A DNA stretch of 64,000 nucleotides from Mugil cephalus (lineage: Eukaryota; Chordata; Actinopteri; Mugiliformes; Mugilidae): NCBI RefSeq assembly GCF_022458985.1, contig NC_061781.1, positions 884,001 through 948,000 of the forward strand, read 5' to 3'. Position 1 is the stretch's first letter; the number at the start of each line of letters is the position of its first letter. Positions 21,440 to 32,700 of the stretch are shown here, one piece after another. Position numbers and translations under genes: made by a program. The notes beneath the pieces were generated by a model. It saw only the letters and a list, made by a program, of their open reading frames with translations, was not told the origin of the DNA and searched no databases.

Positions 21440-22150
21440 GTTTCTTTGAAGGGTTCACAAGGGGCCTTCCTTGTTCTCTGGTCTGAGGGTGTAGACTGGG
21501 AGATCTCCAGCTTGGTTCACCACCATATAGAGATCCGTCTCTCATTTATCGGCAAGCTTGTGTTTGCAGTGCAGACGGACAGCTCCAATTTAGAGGCAAT
21601 GATGTGGCTGTTGAATCTTGCCTTGTCCCTCGCTGCTGTCTTAGTGGCGTTTTGGGTGGCTATCTTGTAACTCTCTTCCAGATGACACTTGAGTCTTTGA
21701 ACGTACTGTGAGTGAGACTTGTACTCACCATCCTTCAAGGGTAACCCGAGATCAACAGGTAGCCCCGGTTGACAACCGAACATGAGTTCATAGGGTGTGA
21801 ACCCTGTTACATCATTCTTCTTCAAGTTCCACCACTGTGATTTGTGCCACGTGTTCCCAACATGCTCAGCAACGTTCTATTAAAACGTTCAACTGGATTC
21901 CCTCTGGGATGATAGGGCATCGTACAGATTTTGCAGAGCTTTTTGATTGTCTGTGACTCAAAATCAGGTCTTTGGTTGCAATGCAATCACTCTGGGATTC
22001 CATAATGGACCATGAAATTGTTCCAGAGGCACCTGACAATGGTCTAAGCTTTGGCATTGGTATGGCAACTGCATACTTTGTAAAATGATCATGATCACCA
22101 AAATATCCTACATATCTACAGACAAGGAATCCACACTAACAAGTAAACAA
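21440..22150 (-). mobile_element. Ty3/gypsy integrase remnant
   Basis: The minus strand reads PYHPRGNPVERFNRTLLS-like sequence (about 21860-21920) and then NDVTGFTPYELMFGCQPGLP, then LEESYKIATQNATKTAARDK, the core end and C-terminal region of gypsy integrase. Upstream the sequence LEQFHGPLWNPRVIALQ near 22000 matches the core. Frameshifts are present. Confidence 0.85.
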
Positions 22151-22559
22151 GATAATTCCACTCCCTTAGAAGGAAGGGAATGTCAGGAAGTTCTTTTCTG
22201 ACTGTTGGAGGCAGCTTTTTTCACTTTCGATTTGAGCTATTATCTTCCAGAGACAGGGGTCAGCTCACTGCACATCTCTGACTTCAACCTTGGACAGATG
22301 AGGAAGACCAGGTAAGCCACCATGCTTGTCCGCAAAACTGTCTGGCAGGGCAGGGAGAGGTTTCTAGGGACTGCACCAGCGCCATGCTTCCATCCCTGTC
22401 TCCACAATCATCTCTCACAGATGCCGTGCACGGTTTCTTGGCTCACACCACCCTCAAGGTCAGCAAAATGTGTTTGCGTGAACTGAGTGATGATCTCCTG
22501 TTCTTGGGCCAACCTGTCCAGGTTGGGCCTTTCTGGGTGGAGTTTGAATGTTCTCCCTG
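22151..22559. other. Unassigned, probably decayed gypsy flank
   Basis: No motif was clear enough to name. It lies directly upstream, in minus orientation, of the integrase remnant. Confidence 0.35.
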
Positions 22560-22830
22560 TGTCTGAGTGGGTTTTCTCCAGGTACTCCAGCTTCCTCACA
22601 CCTCCAAAGACATGCTTGTTAGGCTAATTGGTCACTCTAAATTGACCCTAGGTGTGTGTGAGTGCGAATGGTTGTATGTCTCAGTGTTAGCCCTGCGATA
22701 GGCTGGCGACTTGTCCAGGGTGTACCCCGCCTCTCGCCCGATGCCAGCTGGGATAGGCTCCAGCAACCCCCACGACCCTCGTGCAGGATTGAGCGGTATG
22801 GAAGATGAGATGAGATGAGATCTATAGGCC
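22560..22830 (+). repeat. High-copy fish repeat with (GATGA)n tail, plus orientation
   Basis: Includes CAAAGACATGCTTGTTAGGC, TAAATTGACCCTAGGTGTG, CTTGTCCAGGGTGTACCCCG and a final GATGAGATGAGATGAGAT. Same family as 20075-20215 (inverted) and 33905-34130. Confidence 0.8.
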
Positions 22831-24059
22831 CACTTTAGTAGTAGTAGCAGTTTCCTCAAGGCCTGAGGTCATTGTGGAATGAACATTCTTGCCTCCCAAC
22901 TTGTTGATCTTACCTTGTTGAGTCAAACTATTCTTATATTCAATCAAGTCATATTGTATTAAGAAAAAAAAATGTCAATGTGTTAAGCTTGATTTTGCTT
23001 GACAAAAATTCTTTTAAAAAAAGCAAAGTTATTAAAATAAGCACAGTCTCTGAACAAAATATATCTTTGATGAAAGATTTTTTTGTTTTCTTGAAATTCC
23101 TTTTTTTTTTTTTTTTTGCAGTGTGCAGACTGGTAGCAGATTAGCAGACAATGAGAACCTCCTGAGTTTTAGGTTTAGCAAGTACTTGTTTGAGGACATT
23201 AGGATTTCATTATTTGCAATTCTGTCTGTGCACAGCAATGTTCAGAATTAAAACAGTTTTATATTTTGTCACACATTGGTAACTTTATTGCAACATACAG
23301 TGAAATAATCACTGTCCAGACATGAGGAAAGATATATATTGTTTCACTTCTTAGATCCTACTAATCTCAAATACATAGCTTCAAAGATTAAAAATGCATA
23401 CCAAACAAAAGGTCAGGTCTCAGGATTTATTTATTTATTTATTTTTTTAAATTGATTTAATTTAATTAATTCTTACTTTTACGAGTGCTGGAGCAAAGTT
23501 TCTAAAAATGGGCCAGATACGCTTATGCTCCTGACCATTCACAGTCTGATTGTGCCAGCCACTTCTCCCATCTCCACTCGATCACACCTTCTGTATGTGG
23601 AGCTGAAGCCCTCGAGGGCCTGAAACCTGAGGGATAGCGCCTACTGATAATCCAAATTAGCTTTTGTATTACCATGACCTGGATGACTGCGAAAATTACT
23701 GAGTTATACAATAGCTCCAAATACAATATCCCTGAAGCTCTGCATGGGTGCCAAAAAGGTGTGAATCTGGGAGCATGTGTTCATTTGAGTGGCAGGTGTG
23801 TGGAAGCGGCTGTGATGTTGATTGGCGGTGTTGCGGGCAGAGATCCACATCACAGAGGCACAACCACTCAGCGGCGGGTCTCCTCAGATGACCGGAGGGT
23901 GACGAGAGGCTGAAAGCAAATGTATCACATGGTCAGCCTGCAGTGACGGCTCCAGATGCTAGGTGCTTAACTGGTCTCTTTACAGGGGACATCATCTTAT
24001 TAAACACGTAATATGTACATCACAACAAAACCCTTCTGAAACAAAACACCAACAGTAAT
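22831..24059. other. Unassigned AT-rich sequence with a Penelope-type terminal scrap
   Basis: Holds a poly-T run at 23101-23117 and TTTA repeats near 23425-23445. ATTACCATGACCTGGATGAC (23668-23687) matches the edge of the Penelope-like element at 26545-26564, so a fragment of that family was here. No gene was seen. Confidence 0.5.
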
Positions 24060-24200
24060 TAGTCAAGTCAAGTCAACTTTATTGTCAATTCTGACATGTG
24101 CAACACAATACAGGAAATTACCTTCCTCAAAGGCCTACGATGCAGCAGCTAAACAAAAAATGTAAACAAGAAATGTGCAAATGTTGAGAATATATATATA
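24060..24200 (-). repeat. LINE tail-like repeat
   Basis: AGTCAAGTCAAGTCAACTTT and ATTGTCAATTCTGACATG are the complement of a common fish LINE or SINE 3' end, by recall. Confidence 0.4.
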
Positions 24201-24499
24201 TATATACTGTATATATACATATATTCTAATTATCACTACAATTATTCATTATTTTGTTTAATTTCTTTCTGCGAAAGATCTCTATTTTTGTTATTCTAAT
24301 TCACTAAAGAAACCTGATGGTTATTGTAAAAATTGTCAACCTTTATGCTCTGTCCTTTGATTGATTCAGGAGTCCAACTCTTACGAACCTAGAGATCGTA
24401 GGTGCAATTAGTAGTTTTTAGCTTTTAAGGCGCGTAACGAAATGGCTTCGTGGTAACGGGTAGCAGCGCACATGATGGTCAGTATGTACTGATGTTCAG
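24201..24499. other. Unassigned sequence with a short (TA)n run
   Basis: A TATATATATATATA tract is at about 24191-24206. Nothing else was recognised. Confidence 0.4.
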
Positions 24500-25140
24500 A
24501 CTTCATTTATGGCAGTGGTCCCACACAGTCCACTAAAACATGATCAGATGGCTCCCCAAGCACTGGAATTGGTTCCAATGGAGCGGGTGGCACAGGTTGA
24601 TAAGGCTTTCCAACCACCTGACATGTCACAGGACCTTGCTACATCCATTTTTAATCCCAGCCATAAAAATATAAAGCAGCACATGTTGATAAGTTTTCCT
24701 AACTCCAAGGTGGCCCGCCAAGCTGGAGTCATGTGCCAAACTAAGAACTTGGGGCCGATATTCCTGTGGCACAACCACCTGGGTAACCACATTTACCTCG
24801 CTAGAATTAGGGGTTCATCGTCTCATCAGAACCCCATTGTCCAAAAAGAAAATAGGTTGTTACTCCCCAATTGCTGAGCAGTAATCAACATGTCTCTCGT
24901 TACATCAAGGTTAACGCTGTGTCAGGAAACATGGTCTCAGTCACACCTTTCAATATGCAGGGAAAACATCTGGCACAGGCATTACAGGCTTAGACATAGG
25001 GACAGACTCAGGCGCAACAACCACAGACACATCAACAACTTTGGGTGAAGGAAGCACTTTCCCTCCAGCGAGATCGTTACCAAAGATAAATGACACACCA
25101 TTAATGGGGAAACACAAACGCATGACTACTTTGAAATCCA
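24500..25140 (-). mobile_element. Gypsy element, 3' part: protease and integrase fragments, RT missing
   Basis: The minus strand first reads protease sequence (VVMRLCFPINGVSFIFGNDL, then AGGKVLPSPKVVDV, 25030-25130). Within about 100 bases it changes to the zinc-binding part and core start of integrase (WAGLKMDVARSC, then CQVVGKPYQPVPP-like sequence, 24540-24700). Reverse transcriptase and RNase H, normally about 2 kb, are absent between them, so this copy carries a large internal deletion. It belongs with the gag and LTR at 26581-28499, from which it is separated by a Penelope-like insertion. Confidence 0.75.
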
Positions 25141-26580
25141 AAAAAGCGTTGAATAAGGTCAGCTGGACTTGTAGAATTTCTTGAAGACGTTTCGCCACAC
25201 ATCCGAGTACCTTCTTCAGTTCTGATAAATTAGTGGGAAATTGAGGTTTAAATAGGAAAAAACTCTGTGGGTACCACCCACCCGAAACTTGCTTGACCAG
25301 AAACTGGGGTCACTAATTTCCATAATGGCTGGTACTTACCTGTCCTTGAATGGGGGGAAACTGTGTGCCTAGGCTACTTACCCTATGAATAGAGCTCTAA
25401 CGAGGCTATTGTCAATGGGAGCCCGGAGGCTCAAGGTGTGAATGGTGTTGAAACTTCTTGGGGACAGAAGTCAAGACTGAATTATAAATAGATGGTAAAT
25501 TAAATCTCAGTCCACCTCCTCTGTTTAGAAAAGGTTTTTCCACTTTGACATAGATGGCTTCCTTTACTCCCCTCTCAAACCATCTGTCCTCTCTGGCCAG
25601 GACTTTTACGTTGGTATCTTCAAAGGAGTGTCCTTTGTCCTTCAGGTGGAGGTGGACTGCTGAATCGTTCCCTGATGAGCTGGCTCTCCTGTGTGGGGCC
25701 ATGCGTTTGTGGATGGGTTGTTTTGTTTCCCCAATGTACAAGTCTGTACATTCCTCACTGAGGAACTGAACAGCTTACACTACATTACTCTGTTTTTGTC
25801 TAGGTGTTTTGTCTTTGGGGTGGACCAGTTTCTGTCTTAGTGTGTTGCCAGGTTTGAAATAAACTTGGATGCAGTATTTACCAAAAATTCTCCTCAGTTT
25901 CTCTGATACACCAGCTATGTAGGGGATGGTGATGTTCTTCCTTCTGCTGTGCTCCTCTTCCCTGTCTTTCCTGGGATACCTTTTTGAGCCTTTGACAAAG
26001 GCCCAGTTGGGATATCCACATGTTTTGAGGGTTTGTTTGATGTGTTGTCCCTCCTTGTCCTTGCCCTCCTGTCTAGTGGGTACAGTCTGTGCTCGGTGCT
26101 GGAGGGTTCTGATGACTCCTAGCTTGTGTTCCAGAGGGTGGTGTGAATCAAATAACAAGTGTTGGTCTGTGTGCATGGGTTTTCTATATACTTCTATGTT
26201 GAGGCTTCGGTCTTCTTCAACATGCACTAAACAGTCCAAAAAGGCCAGACAGTCTCTGCTGATGTCCTCCCTGGTGAACTTGATGCTGCTGTCCACTGCA
26301 TTGATGTGTTTTGTGAAGGATTCCACCTCCTCTGTCTTGATTTTAACCCAGGTGTCGTCCACATACTTGTACCAGTGGGTGGGGGTGGAACCTACAAAGG
26401 TGTCCAGAGCTCTGGTCTCTCCCTCCTCCATGTAGAGATTGGCCACGATCGGTGACACTGGGGACCCCATCACACAGCCGTGTTTTTGCCTGTAGAAACC
26501 TCCATTGAACTGAAAGTAGGTGGTGGTCTTTTTGGCTTTTTTGGATTACCATGACCTGGATGACTGAGAACCTTCACAGA
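25141..26580 (-). mobile_element. Penelope-like element (RT plus GIY-YIG), 5'-truncated, inserted in gypsy gag-pol
   Basis: Flanked by 25121-25140 and 26581-26600, which match at 16 of 20 positions (CATGACTACTTTGAAATCCA against CACGACTACTTTGACATGCC). This fits an old target-site duplication. Inside, on the minus strand, are a reverse transcriptase and a GIY-YIG nuclease domain, followed by an untranslated tail with GTGGCGAAACGTCTTCAAGA (complement, 25176-25195), which I recall from fish Neptune/Poseidon-type Penelope elements. Only the end of the reverse transcriptase is present, as usual for 5'-truncated copies. It interrupts a gypsy element between gag and protease. Confidence 0.85.
25412..26535 (-). 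pseudogene. Penelope-like reverse transcriptase with GIY-YIG endonuclease, one stop codon
   Basis: The frame starts inside the reverse transcriptase (TYFQFNGGFYRQKHGC) and runs through MGSPVSPIVANLYMEE and the catalytic YVDD box (WYKYVDDTWVKI). After about 230 residues it meets a TAA (25775-25777). The same frame continues directly into EECTDLYIGETKQPIHKRM, the start of the GIY-YIG nuclease, which ends near 25412. Apart from that single stop, reverse transcriptase and nuclease would be one protein, the arrangement that defines Penelope-like elements. The nuclease nicks the target and the reverse transcriptase copies the RNA at the break. Confidence 0.85.
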
Positions 26581-27942
26581 CACGACTACTTTGACATGCC
26601 CAGTTACGAGCGGCAAATTGCAAATGCACCATGTTCGGTGGGGCTCTAGTCACACTTGTTTTAATGCCTCATTAGTGCCCTCACTGGCACCTTATCTTTT
26701 TCCTCATCACTCAAAGACACAAATACCTGAGAAATGAATGGGCAAAAACGGGGATCCACCTCATCTTTTAACTCATGTTCAGAAGCAGTTTCCACACACT
26801 TCTGGGACAGTGATGCGGTTTTAATGAAACCCACGCCAGCAGGGTGTTTGGTATTTTTTGGTTGTCCTTTTCGGAACAACGGAGAGCGGAACAGACATCA
26901 ATTAAGTGACCTGGCTCGTGACAGTAAAAACATTCTCGGCTCTCACCAGCTGTTGGTGGTCCGGGTTTACGCACTGGTCTTGGCTACTTAACTTTACGAT
27001 CAGGCACTACACTTAAGCTGTGGTTGGTCAGCATGGAAAACACACTTTTGTGAGTTAACCTTTTGCTCATTTAGATAAAACACGATGCACTCTGGTAGAC
27101 AGGTTTTGAATTCGTCCAAGCAAAATCAGCTCCCTCATCTCTGTCACAGTTTTAACATTACACACTAAGCACCATTTATCCAGAAATAGAATACACTTTT
27201 CGCGCACATACTCTACATATGTCTGGTTAGCAGTTTTATCACTATTCCTCAATTTCTGCTGGTTGGTTTCGGGGGCAAGTTCATATGCCTGCAACGCAGT
27301 TTTCTTTAATGTCTTACAATCAAGACTCTGTTGCATTGAAATAGGTGTCAACTTCAGACTCATGAAATGGGGGAACTAATGCTATGTGTTTGCTAATGTC
27401 AAATCCAGAAGAGGCAGAGAGAGCACTGTGATTACTAGACAATGGGGTGGAGGTCGCAGGTGCACCACTCTCAAGTTCAAGGGCCCTAACACACAGATAC
27501 ATTGCATGCACCTCAAGCTCTTTATTTCGGATTTCAGCCTCCTTTATGCAGAGGGTTAGGCAGAGATCCTAAGTGGACATATTACCCACAAGAGAAATAG
27601 TGGTTGGTTCATGCTCCACACCAGCAGCGGGCACGTCAGCAACTTCCATCACCTTTGTATCTGCCTCCAGATGCCGGCTGCCATTACCTCATCCGCAGCA
27701 GCCTTTCACACAACACATGGCGCAACTCTACTTTCCAGAGACTATAAGACACAGGACATCATAGCAATTAGCCACAATTAACAAATCAGCTTTTCTGCAT
27801 TTCAATATTTTTTCCCAAGGACGGCTCATAAAATCATCTAATGAAAACTCCATTATTCTCCACACACAAAAGAAAAAACTGCTAATCAAAAAAAAAAAAA
27901 AAAAATACTTACCAAACTTAAGACAAAACGTGAAAAGAAGAT
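26581..27942 (-). mobile_element. Gypsy element, gag region with SCAN-like domain and zinc knuckle
   Basis: The minus strand gives, in order: FDISKHIALVPPFHESEVDT (about 27350-27400), a SCAN-like capsid segment (LQAYELAPETNQQKLRNSDK, then NQTYVEYVREK, 27180-27300; TEMRELILLGRIQN, about 27110-27150), and a CCHC zinc knuckle (CFYCHEPGHLIDVC, about 26890-26935) of the nucleocapsid. This gag type is found in Gmr1-like and related vertebrate gypsy elements and gave rise to the cellular SCAN domain. Several frame breaks are present. The Penelope-like element interrupts it at 26580. Confidence 0.85.
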
Positions 27943-27955
27943 GGATGAGCCCCCA
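27943..27955 (-). promoter_or_regulatory. Primer-binding site, proline-tRNA type
   Basis: Five bases inside the LTR, the minus strand reads TGGGGGCTCATCC, one base different from the primer-binding site complementary to the 3' end of proline tRNA used by many retroelements (TGGGGGCTCGTCC). It marks 27961-28499 as the 5' LTR. Confidence 0.8.
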
Positions 27956-27960
27956 ATTTA

Positions 27961-28499
27961 TGTTACGCCCCATCTAGGGGTCTAGGATGTAACATAAAAA
28001 AGGCCCCATCTTTCCCAAGTCCCAAGCAGCCACAAAGACAAAAGATACTAAATGTGAACCGAGGAAGGGGTTTATTTGGCAAATTAAAGAAATATATCAA
28101 CCATAAATCAACTTCAGAGTGAACCCAGACCAAAATAACAAACAAAAGGAACTGGGAAACAACCCAAATCTAACCTAACAGAGACAAAGTAAAAGACAAA
28201 CTCTTCCCTACCTCGTCCTATCAAAAACAGGAGAAAAAGGGAATAACAAAAATGGTGGTTCACTCCTACTGATCTTGAGACAGAAAGTGAGGACGATAAG
28301 TAGCTTGCAGACAATCGCCATCATGGATTTTTAAATTGCTCCCTATCCGCTGGTTATCCAATGGGCAACTGACTTAGAAACCCCCAGCCAATCCCACGTT
28401 AGCTATGGCACACACTAATCTGCATAAAAAGATGGAAAGAAAAAGAAAACAGGGAGCATCCACTCTTGCCAGACAAATTATACGACTTCCGTCGTAACA
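27961..28499 (-). mobile_element. 5' LTR of the gypsy element, 539 bp
   Basis: On the minus strand it begins TGTTACGACGG and ends GGGGCGTAACA, a TG...CA unit with TGTTACG inverted ends. AATAAA (complement of 28071-28076) is a poly(A) signal about 110 bases before the end. An upstream TTTAAAAA (about 28332) may serve as TATA box. It is followed by a proline-type primer site and gag. No matching 3' LTR was found left of 24500. Confidence 0.85.
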
Positions 28500-28549
28500 T
28501 TGTCACATAAGATGAATCATCAGTATATGTTGTATTATTAGATTCTCTG

Positions 28550-28855
28550 TGTTTCCTTCAGCTCAATATATGTATCTATGACAGAAGTTTGTTTATCTTG
28601 TTTTTCTTGCTCTTCTTTTCTCTCCATCTTCTCTGTTTCTACCCGGCTGGCCTTCGGCAGATGGGTCCCTCCATATGAGTTGGGTTCTGCTTAAGGTTTC
28701 TTCCTGTTAAAAAGGGAGTTTTTCCTTGCCACCATCGCCCTCAGGCTTGCCCTGGAGGTTTCAGGCCGGTTTTTGTAATGCGTCTTGAGACAATTTGTAT
28801 TGTTATTGGAGCTATATAAATAAAATTGAAATGAACTGAAATTGAATATTCTATG
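28550..28855 (+). mobile_element. CR1/L2-like LINE 3' untranslated end
   Basis: Contains TGGGTTCTGCTTAAGGTTTC, TTCCTGTTAAAAAGGGAGTT, GTCTTGAGACAATTTGTATTG and ends GAGCTATATAAATAAAATTG plus a (TTGAAA)n-like tail. This is the plus-strand version of the tail seen in complement at 16540-16585. Confidence 0.75.
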
Positions 28856-29007
28856 ATTGAAATATTTTTATTGGCTTTTATACTGCAAACACATAGAACA
28901 CAGTCAACAAGGCTGCAAACAGCAGTCACAAAATATATGGAAAATAAAGCAACAATAATAATGTAGATGCACATGTATAAAACAAAAAACGGATATAAAA
29001 AAGAGAA

Positions 29008-29056
29008 TAACAACAATAATAATAATAATAATAATAATAACAACAACAACAACAAT
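29008..29056. repeat. (AAT)n/(AAC)n microsatellite
   Basis: A run of AAT units followed by AAC units. Confidence 0.95.
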
Positions 29057-29702
29057 GACAGAAACTAAAATTAAAGTGTACAATTTTAATAACTATGCCC
29101 CTATATTCACTAGACTAAATAGTCTATCCGGGAATATGAGTGGTGTGCTGGAGAGAAAAATGAATACTGTCTTGAGATCGTATTTCTATATCTCCACACA
29201 TCAATCATCCCATAACTTTGGAGGAAAGCATTTATGTACTGATTTACTCTTCTATAACACAATTCAAAACTCCCCCGAGAACCAATTGGTGACTGCTTTA
29301 ACTCTGGAAGAAGAGAGAAAAAAATCACTGAAAATTTTAGCACTGTCCCAATTGGGGTGTAAACACAAGCAAGAACCACTGGCACGTTGTCTCTGGACAA
29401 TACTATAACAGCCATCTTTATCTGGAATTGTATTTGTTTGCATAAATTGCACATCCCTGTGAATAAAGATAGCTGTGCCACATTTGGCATTAAATTTGGA
29501 ATGGAAAATCTGAGAAAATCCTCTCTTAAGTCTGGTGTGATCACCATTAAGCAAGTGTGTTTCAGTTAAGAATGCTGTGTCTGTTTGCAATTTCAATAAG
29601 TGACACCTTACTACGTTTTACTCGGTGATTAAGCCCTTTGGTGTGCCAGTTTGTACATTTCGTATTTACCCAACCTAAAAAGCTAATAGTAGGGTCTGCC
29701 AT
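29057..29702 (-). mobile_element. LINE-1-type ORF2 start, endonuclease remnant
   Basis: A minus-strand ATG at 29702 opens MADPTISFLGWVNTKCTNWH, followed across frame changes by TDTAFLTETHLLNGDHTRLK, IFHSKFNAKCGTAIFIHRD, VNQYINAFLQSYGMIDVWRY and SRQYSFFSPAHHSYSRIDYL. These are the ordered blocks of an L1/Tx1-type apurinic endonuclease, with the TETH, DVWR and SRIDY motifs. At least three frameshifts are present and the reverse transcriptase is absent. Confidence 0.85.
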
Positions 29703-32400
29703 GTTCTAGTAGCCTATCTGAAATGAGATGACAGCCATCGGACTAGAAACTGCTTGAACATAGAACATTTCGACAAGTGACAACTCTCTGTATGGGCATT
29801 GTAGAATAAGATTCAAAAGAAGACTTGAGACTAGGGGTGGGCGATATGACGATATTAAATCGTGAACGATTACAACGTGAAGACGATCTGTCAAACTGCA
29901 GAGATCGTGGGATCGTCGAGGGCACATTCTATAAATTGCAGTTCTATGCTGATGCGCCGTCGCACCAGACGTATTACGTCGTCAACCTGACCGACCAATC
30001 ATAGCGAATTACGGGCAGTGATGCGCTTTCTTACCCGCCTCCTTGTTTATGTGTGTAGCGGTAGCCGCATAGAGAGCCATGGCTGACAGCCAAACTGAGT
30101 TGGTCACTAAAAAAATTCCACTTCCATTGTATGGAATTGGTTTGGATTTTCCTCAACTAATGAAGCACAGGCAAAAGTTTTGTACAAAGTTTGCACAGAA
30201 CAGGTTTGCACGTCGGATGGCAACACGACGAGCCTGTTCAATCTTTTGAAGAGGAAGCATCCCAAACAATATACTGAGAGCCAAACAGCGAGGGGCCCGA
30301 CGGCACCGTAGGTGGAGGCAGCAGCTAGAGTAAGATCAAAACATTAACACAGGCATTTAACAAAGCCACTCTGTATGACAAGTCAAGCACGCGATGGAAG
30401 GAAGTAACAGAAGCAGTTACGTTTTATCTTGCAAAAGATATGGTATCTTTTAAGAAGGTAGAAAACAAGGGGTTCAAACGCCTGCTTAAAGTAGTTGACC
30501 CGCGACCCGTTCGAGCTGCCCAGCCGAAAATAATTCTCCAACACTGCCATGCCACGTCACTTCTCTGAATGCTGAGAAAATATTGTCTGTTTTTCATTTT
30601 TCAATTTAAGATCGTGATAAAATCGAAATCATGATTTTATTTTTAAAAAATCGTGATATGATATTTTTGCCATATCGCCCACCCCTAGGTTAGACCTTCA
30701 GTTTCTATGCCATAAGTTAGTACAAGATCTAGAGTGTGATTGAAACAGTAAGTTGAACCATTTACATTCTGAGAAAAGCCAATTGAGTCTAGTAATGACA
30801 TAAATGAAGAGCTAAGACTGTCACTGCCAACATCAACATGGATGTTAAAGTCACCTACTATAATGACTTTATCTGTTCTAAGCACTAAATCACATAGAAA
30901 CTCAGAGAATTCAGCTAAAAATTCTGAGTAAGGAGCAGGTGGGCGATAGACCACAACAAATAGAATTGTTTTTTGTGTTTTCCAGTCTGGATGAGTAAAA
31001 GGCTTTTAAACGAATTAAAGCTTTGCTTAGGTCTAGGATTAATACATAAATCAGAGTGGAAGATCGCTGCCACTCCTCCTCCTCGGCCTGTGCCTCGAGG
31101 AATGTGATAGTTGCTACCCTGGGTGGCGTAGACTCATTTAAACTGACATACTCATCATCCTGCAGCCACGTTTCAGTCAAACTAAATAGATCAATCTGAT
31201 GATCAGTTATCAAATCGGTCACTAAAAGTGATTTAGATGAGAGAGACCTGACATTCAAAAGACCACATTTAATTATCTTATTGCTCTGTTGTACTAGTGA
31301 ATTTGTGTTGATTTGGATAAGGTTCCTATGAATAACTCCTCTATTGTTGTTTTTCCATTTAAAAAATCTGGGAGCAGACAGCACATCTATGGAGTTTGTG
31401 GAGTTATGGGTGTGAGACAGCACTAGAGAAGCGGCAGAGAGGCGTGTAAGACTGCAACTGTGCCACCTGGGCTAAACTCTGGGTTATCATGGTTTTGGGG
31501 TGTTAATAAAATCTGCCAAATTCCTAGAGATAAGAGAAGCACCCGCCAAGGTGGGATGAACTCCATCTCGTCTAATCAGACCAGGCTTTCCCCAGAAAGA
31601 GTTCCAATTATCACATAGTCCACGTCGTTGACTGGACACCACCTGGAAAGCCAGCAGTGGAATGATGATATGCGACTATACATATTGTCACTGGTCAGAT
31701 TGGGCAGGGGACCAGAGAAAACTACAGAGTCGACATTTTAGCAAACTTACACACCGATTCAACATTAAGTTTAGTGACCTCCAATTGGCGTAACCGTTGG
31801 TCATTACTGCCGACGTGAATAACAATTGTACCATACTTAGCCTTAGCCTTAGCCAGCAGTTTGAGATAAGATTTGGTGTCGCCCGCTCTGGCCCCTGGAA
31901 TGCATCTAACTATGGTCGCTGGTTTCTCTAACTTCACGTTCCGCAAAATAGAGTCACCAATTACCAGAGTTGGCTTCTCAGCGAGTGTGTCGCCGAGTGG
32001 GGAAAATCTGTTAGAAACGTGAAGCGGTTGGTGGTGCTCCGTGGGCCGGGTAAGACTATGTTTCCTTCATACCGTCACCCAGCCTCCCTGGTTTCCTGGC
32101 TGCTTGGGACCTGCAGGGGGACAGCTAGCAGGAGCTATGCTAACAGGAGCTGCGCTTGGTCAGCCCACATCGGCTACAGGGCGCTGGCTAGCTATTGGGT
32201 TTTCCATGGTGCGGAGCCGTGCTTCCTAAACTACATTTATTACAGGTACCATTACCACTAAAGGAGGCAGAGGAGTAGCTAGACATGTGGCACAACAAGC
32301 AGGAGAGAGAAGGAGAAGCAGAGGGAGAGACAGTAGCCATCTTTAACCGCTAAATACACCAAAGCTGATTAAACTGAGAAGAAACGTGGGATTAACAAGG
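29703..32400 (-). mobile_element. CR1/L2-like LINE 5' region: ORF1 esterase and ORF2 endonuclease, split by a hAT element
   Basis: From right to left on the minus strand: a 5' leader near 32400; ORF1 with the esterase-type segment [20 protein letters not shown], then [20 protein letters not shown] and [12 protein letters not shown] (31722-31946); then ORF2 with [16 protein letters not shown] and [20 protein letters not shown] (about 31120-31290), [15 protein letters not shown] and KVIIVGDFNIHVDVGSD (30790-30950). The catalytic endonuclease blocks TETW and GDFNIHVD are visible. A hAT element interrupts it at 29832-30687. Frameshifts separate the segments. Fragments of the same family are at 3460-4240 and 45417-45608. 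Confidence 0.88.
29832..30687 (+). mobile_element. Deleted hAT element with BED zinc-finger remnant
   Basis: The ends are inverted: TAGGGGTGGGCGATATG at the left, CATATCGCCCACCCCTA at the right, a terminal repeat characteristic of vertebrate hAT elements. The 8-bp flanks CTTGAGAC and GGTTAGAC agree at 5 of 8 positions, compatible with an aged hAT target duplication. Inside, from a start at 30079, shifting frames give TSLFNLLKRKHPKQY of a BED-type zinc finger and later LYDKSSTRWKEVTEAVTFYL and SFKKVENKGFKRLLKVVDPR, parts of ZBED-like hAT transposase. The catalytic core is missing, so the copy depended on a partner for movement. Confidence 0.88.
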
Positions 32401-32508
32401 TGTGACAGAGGACAGGTGGTTGGGTAAACTCAAAACATGAGTTTCACCACTTATACAGAAAAAATTTACGTGATTTTAATGGAGCTAAAATAGTGCAAGC
32501 ACACACAG

Positions 32509-32700
32509 CAGCGGTGCAGAATCGGGAAGTGACTACTCAACAGTTACTCAGTACTTGAGTAGTTTTTTCACAAAGTACTTTTTTACTCTTACTCAAGTAA
32601 TTATTTGGATGACTACTTTTTACTTTTATTTGAGTTATATTATTCTGAAGTAACAGTACTTTTATTTGAGTACAATTTTTGGCTACTCTACCCACCTCTG
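32509..32700. mobile_element. Short MITE-like element
   Basis: Left edge CAGCGGTGCAGAATCG and right edge CTACTCTACCCACCTCTG are imperfect inverted matches. The interior has repeated ACTTGAGTA / TTACTCAAGT / TTTGAGTAC motifs that I recall from a very common fish element. No coding sequence. Confidence 0.6.

Noticed and set aside
25926..26435. A 169-codon plus-strand frame
   Set aside because: It is antisense to the Penelope-like reverse transcriptase with the YVDD box.
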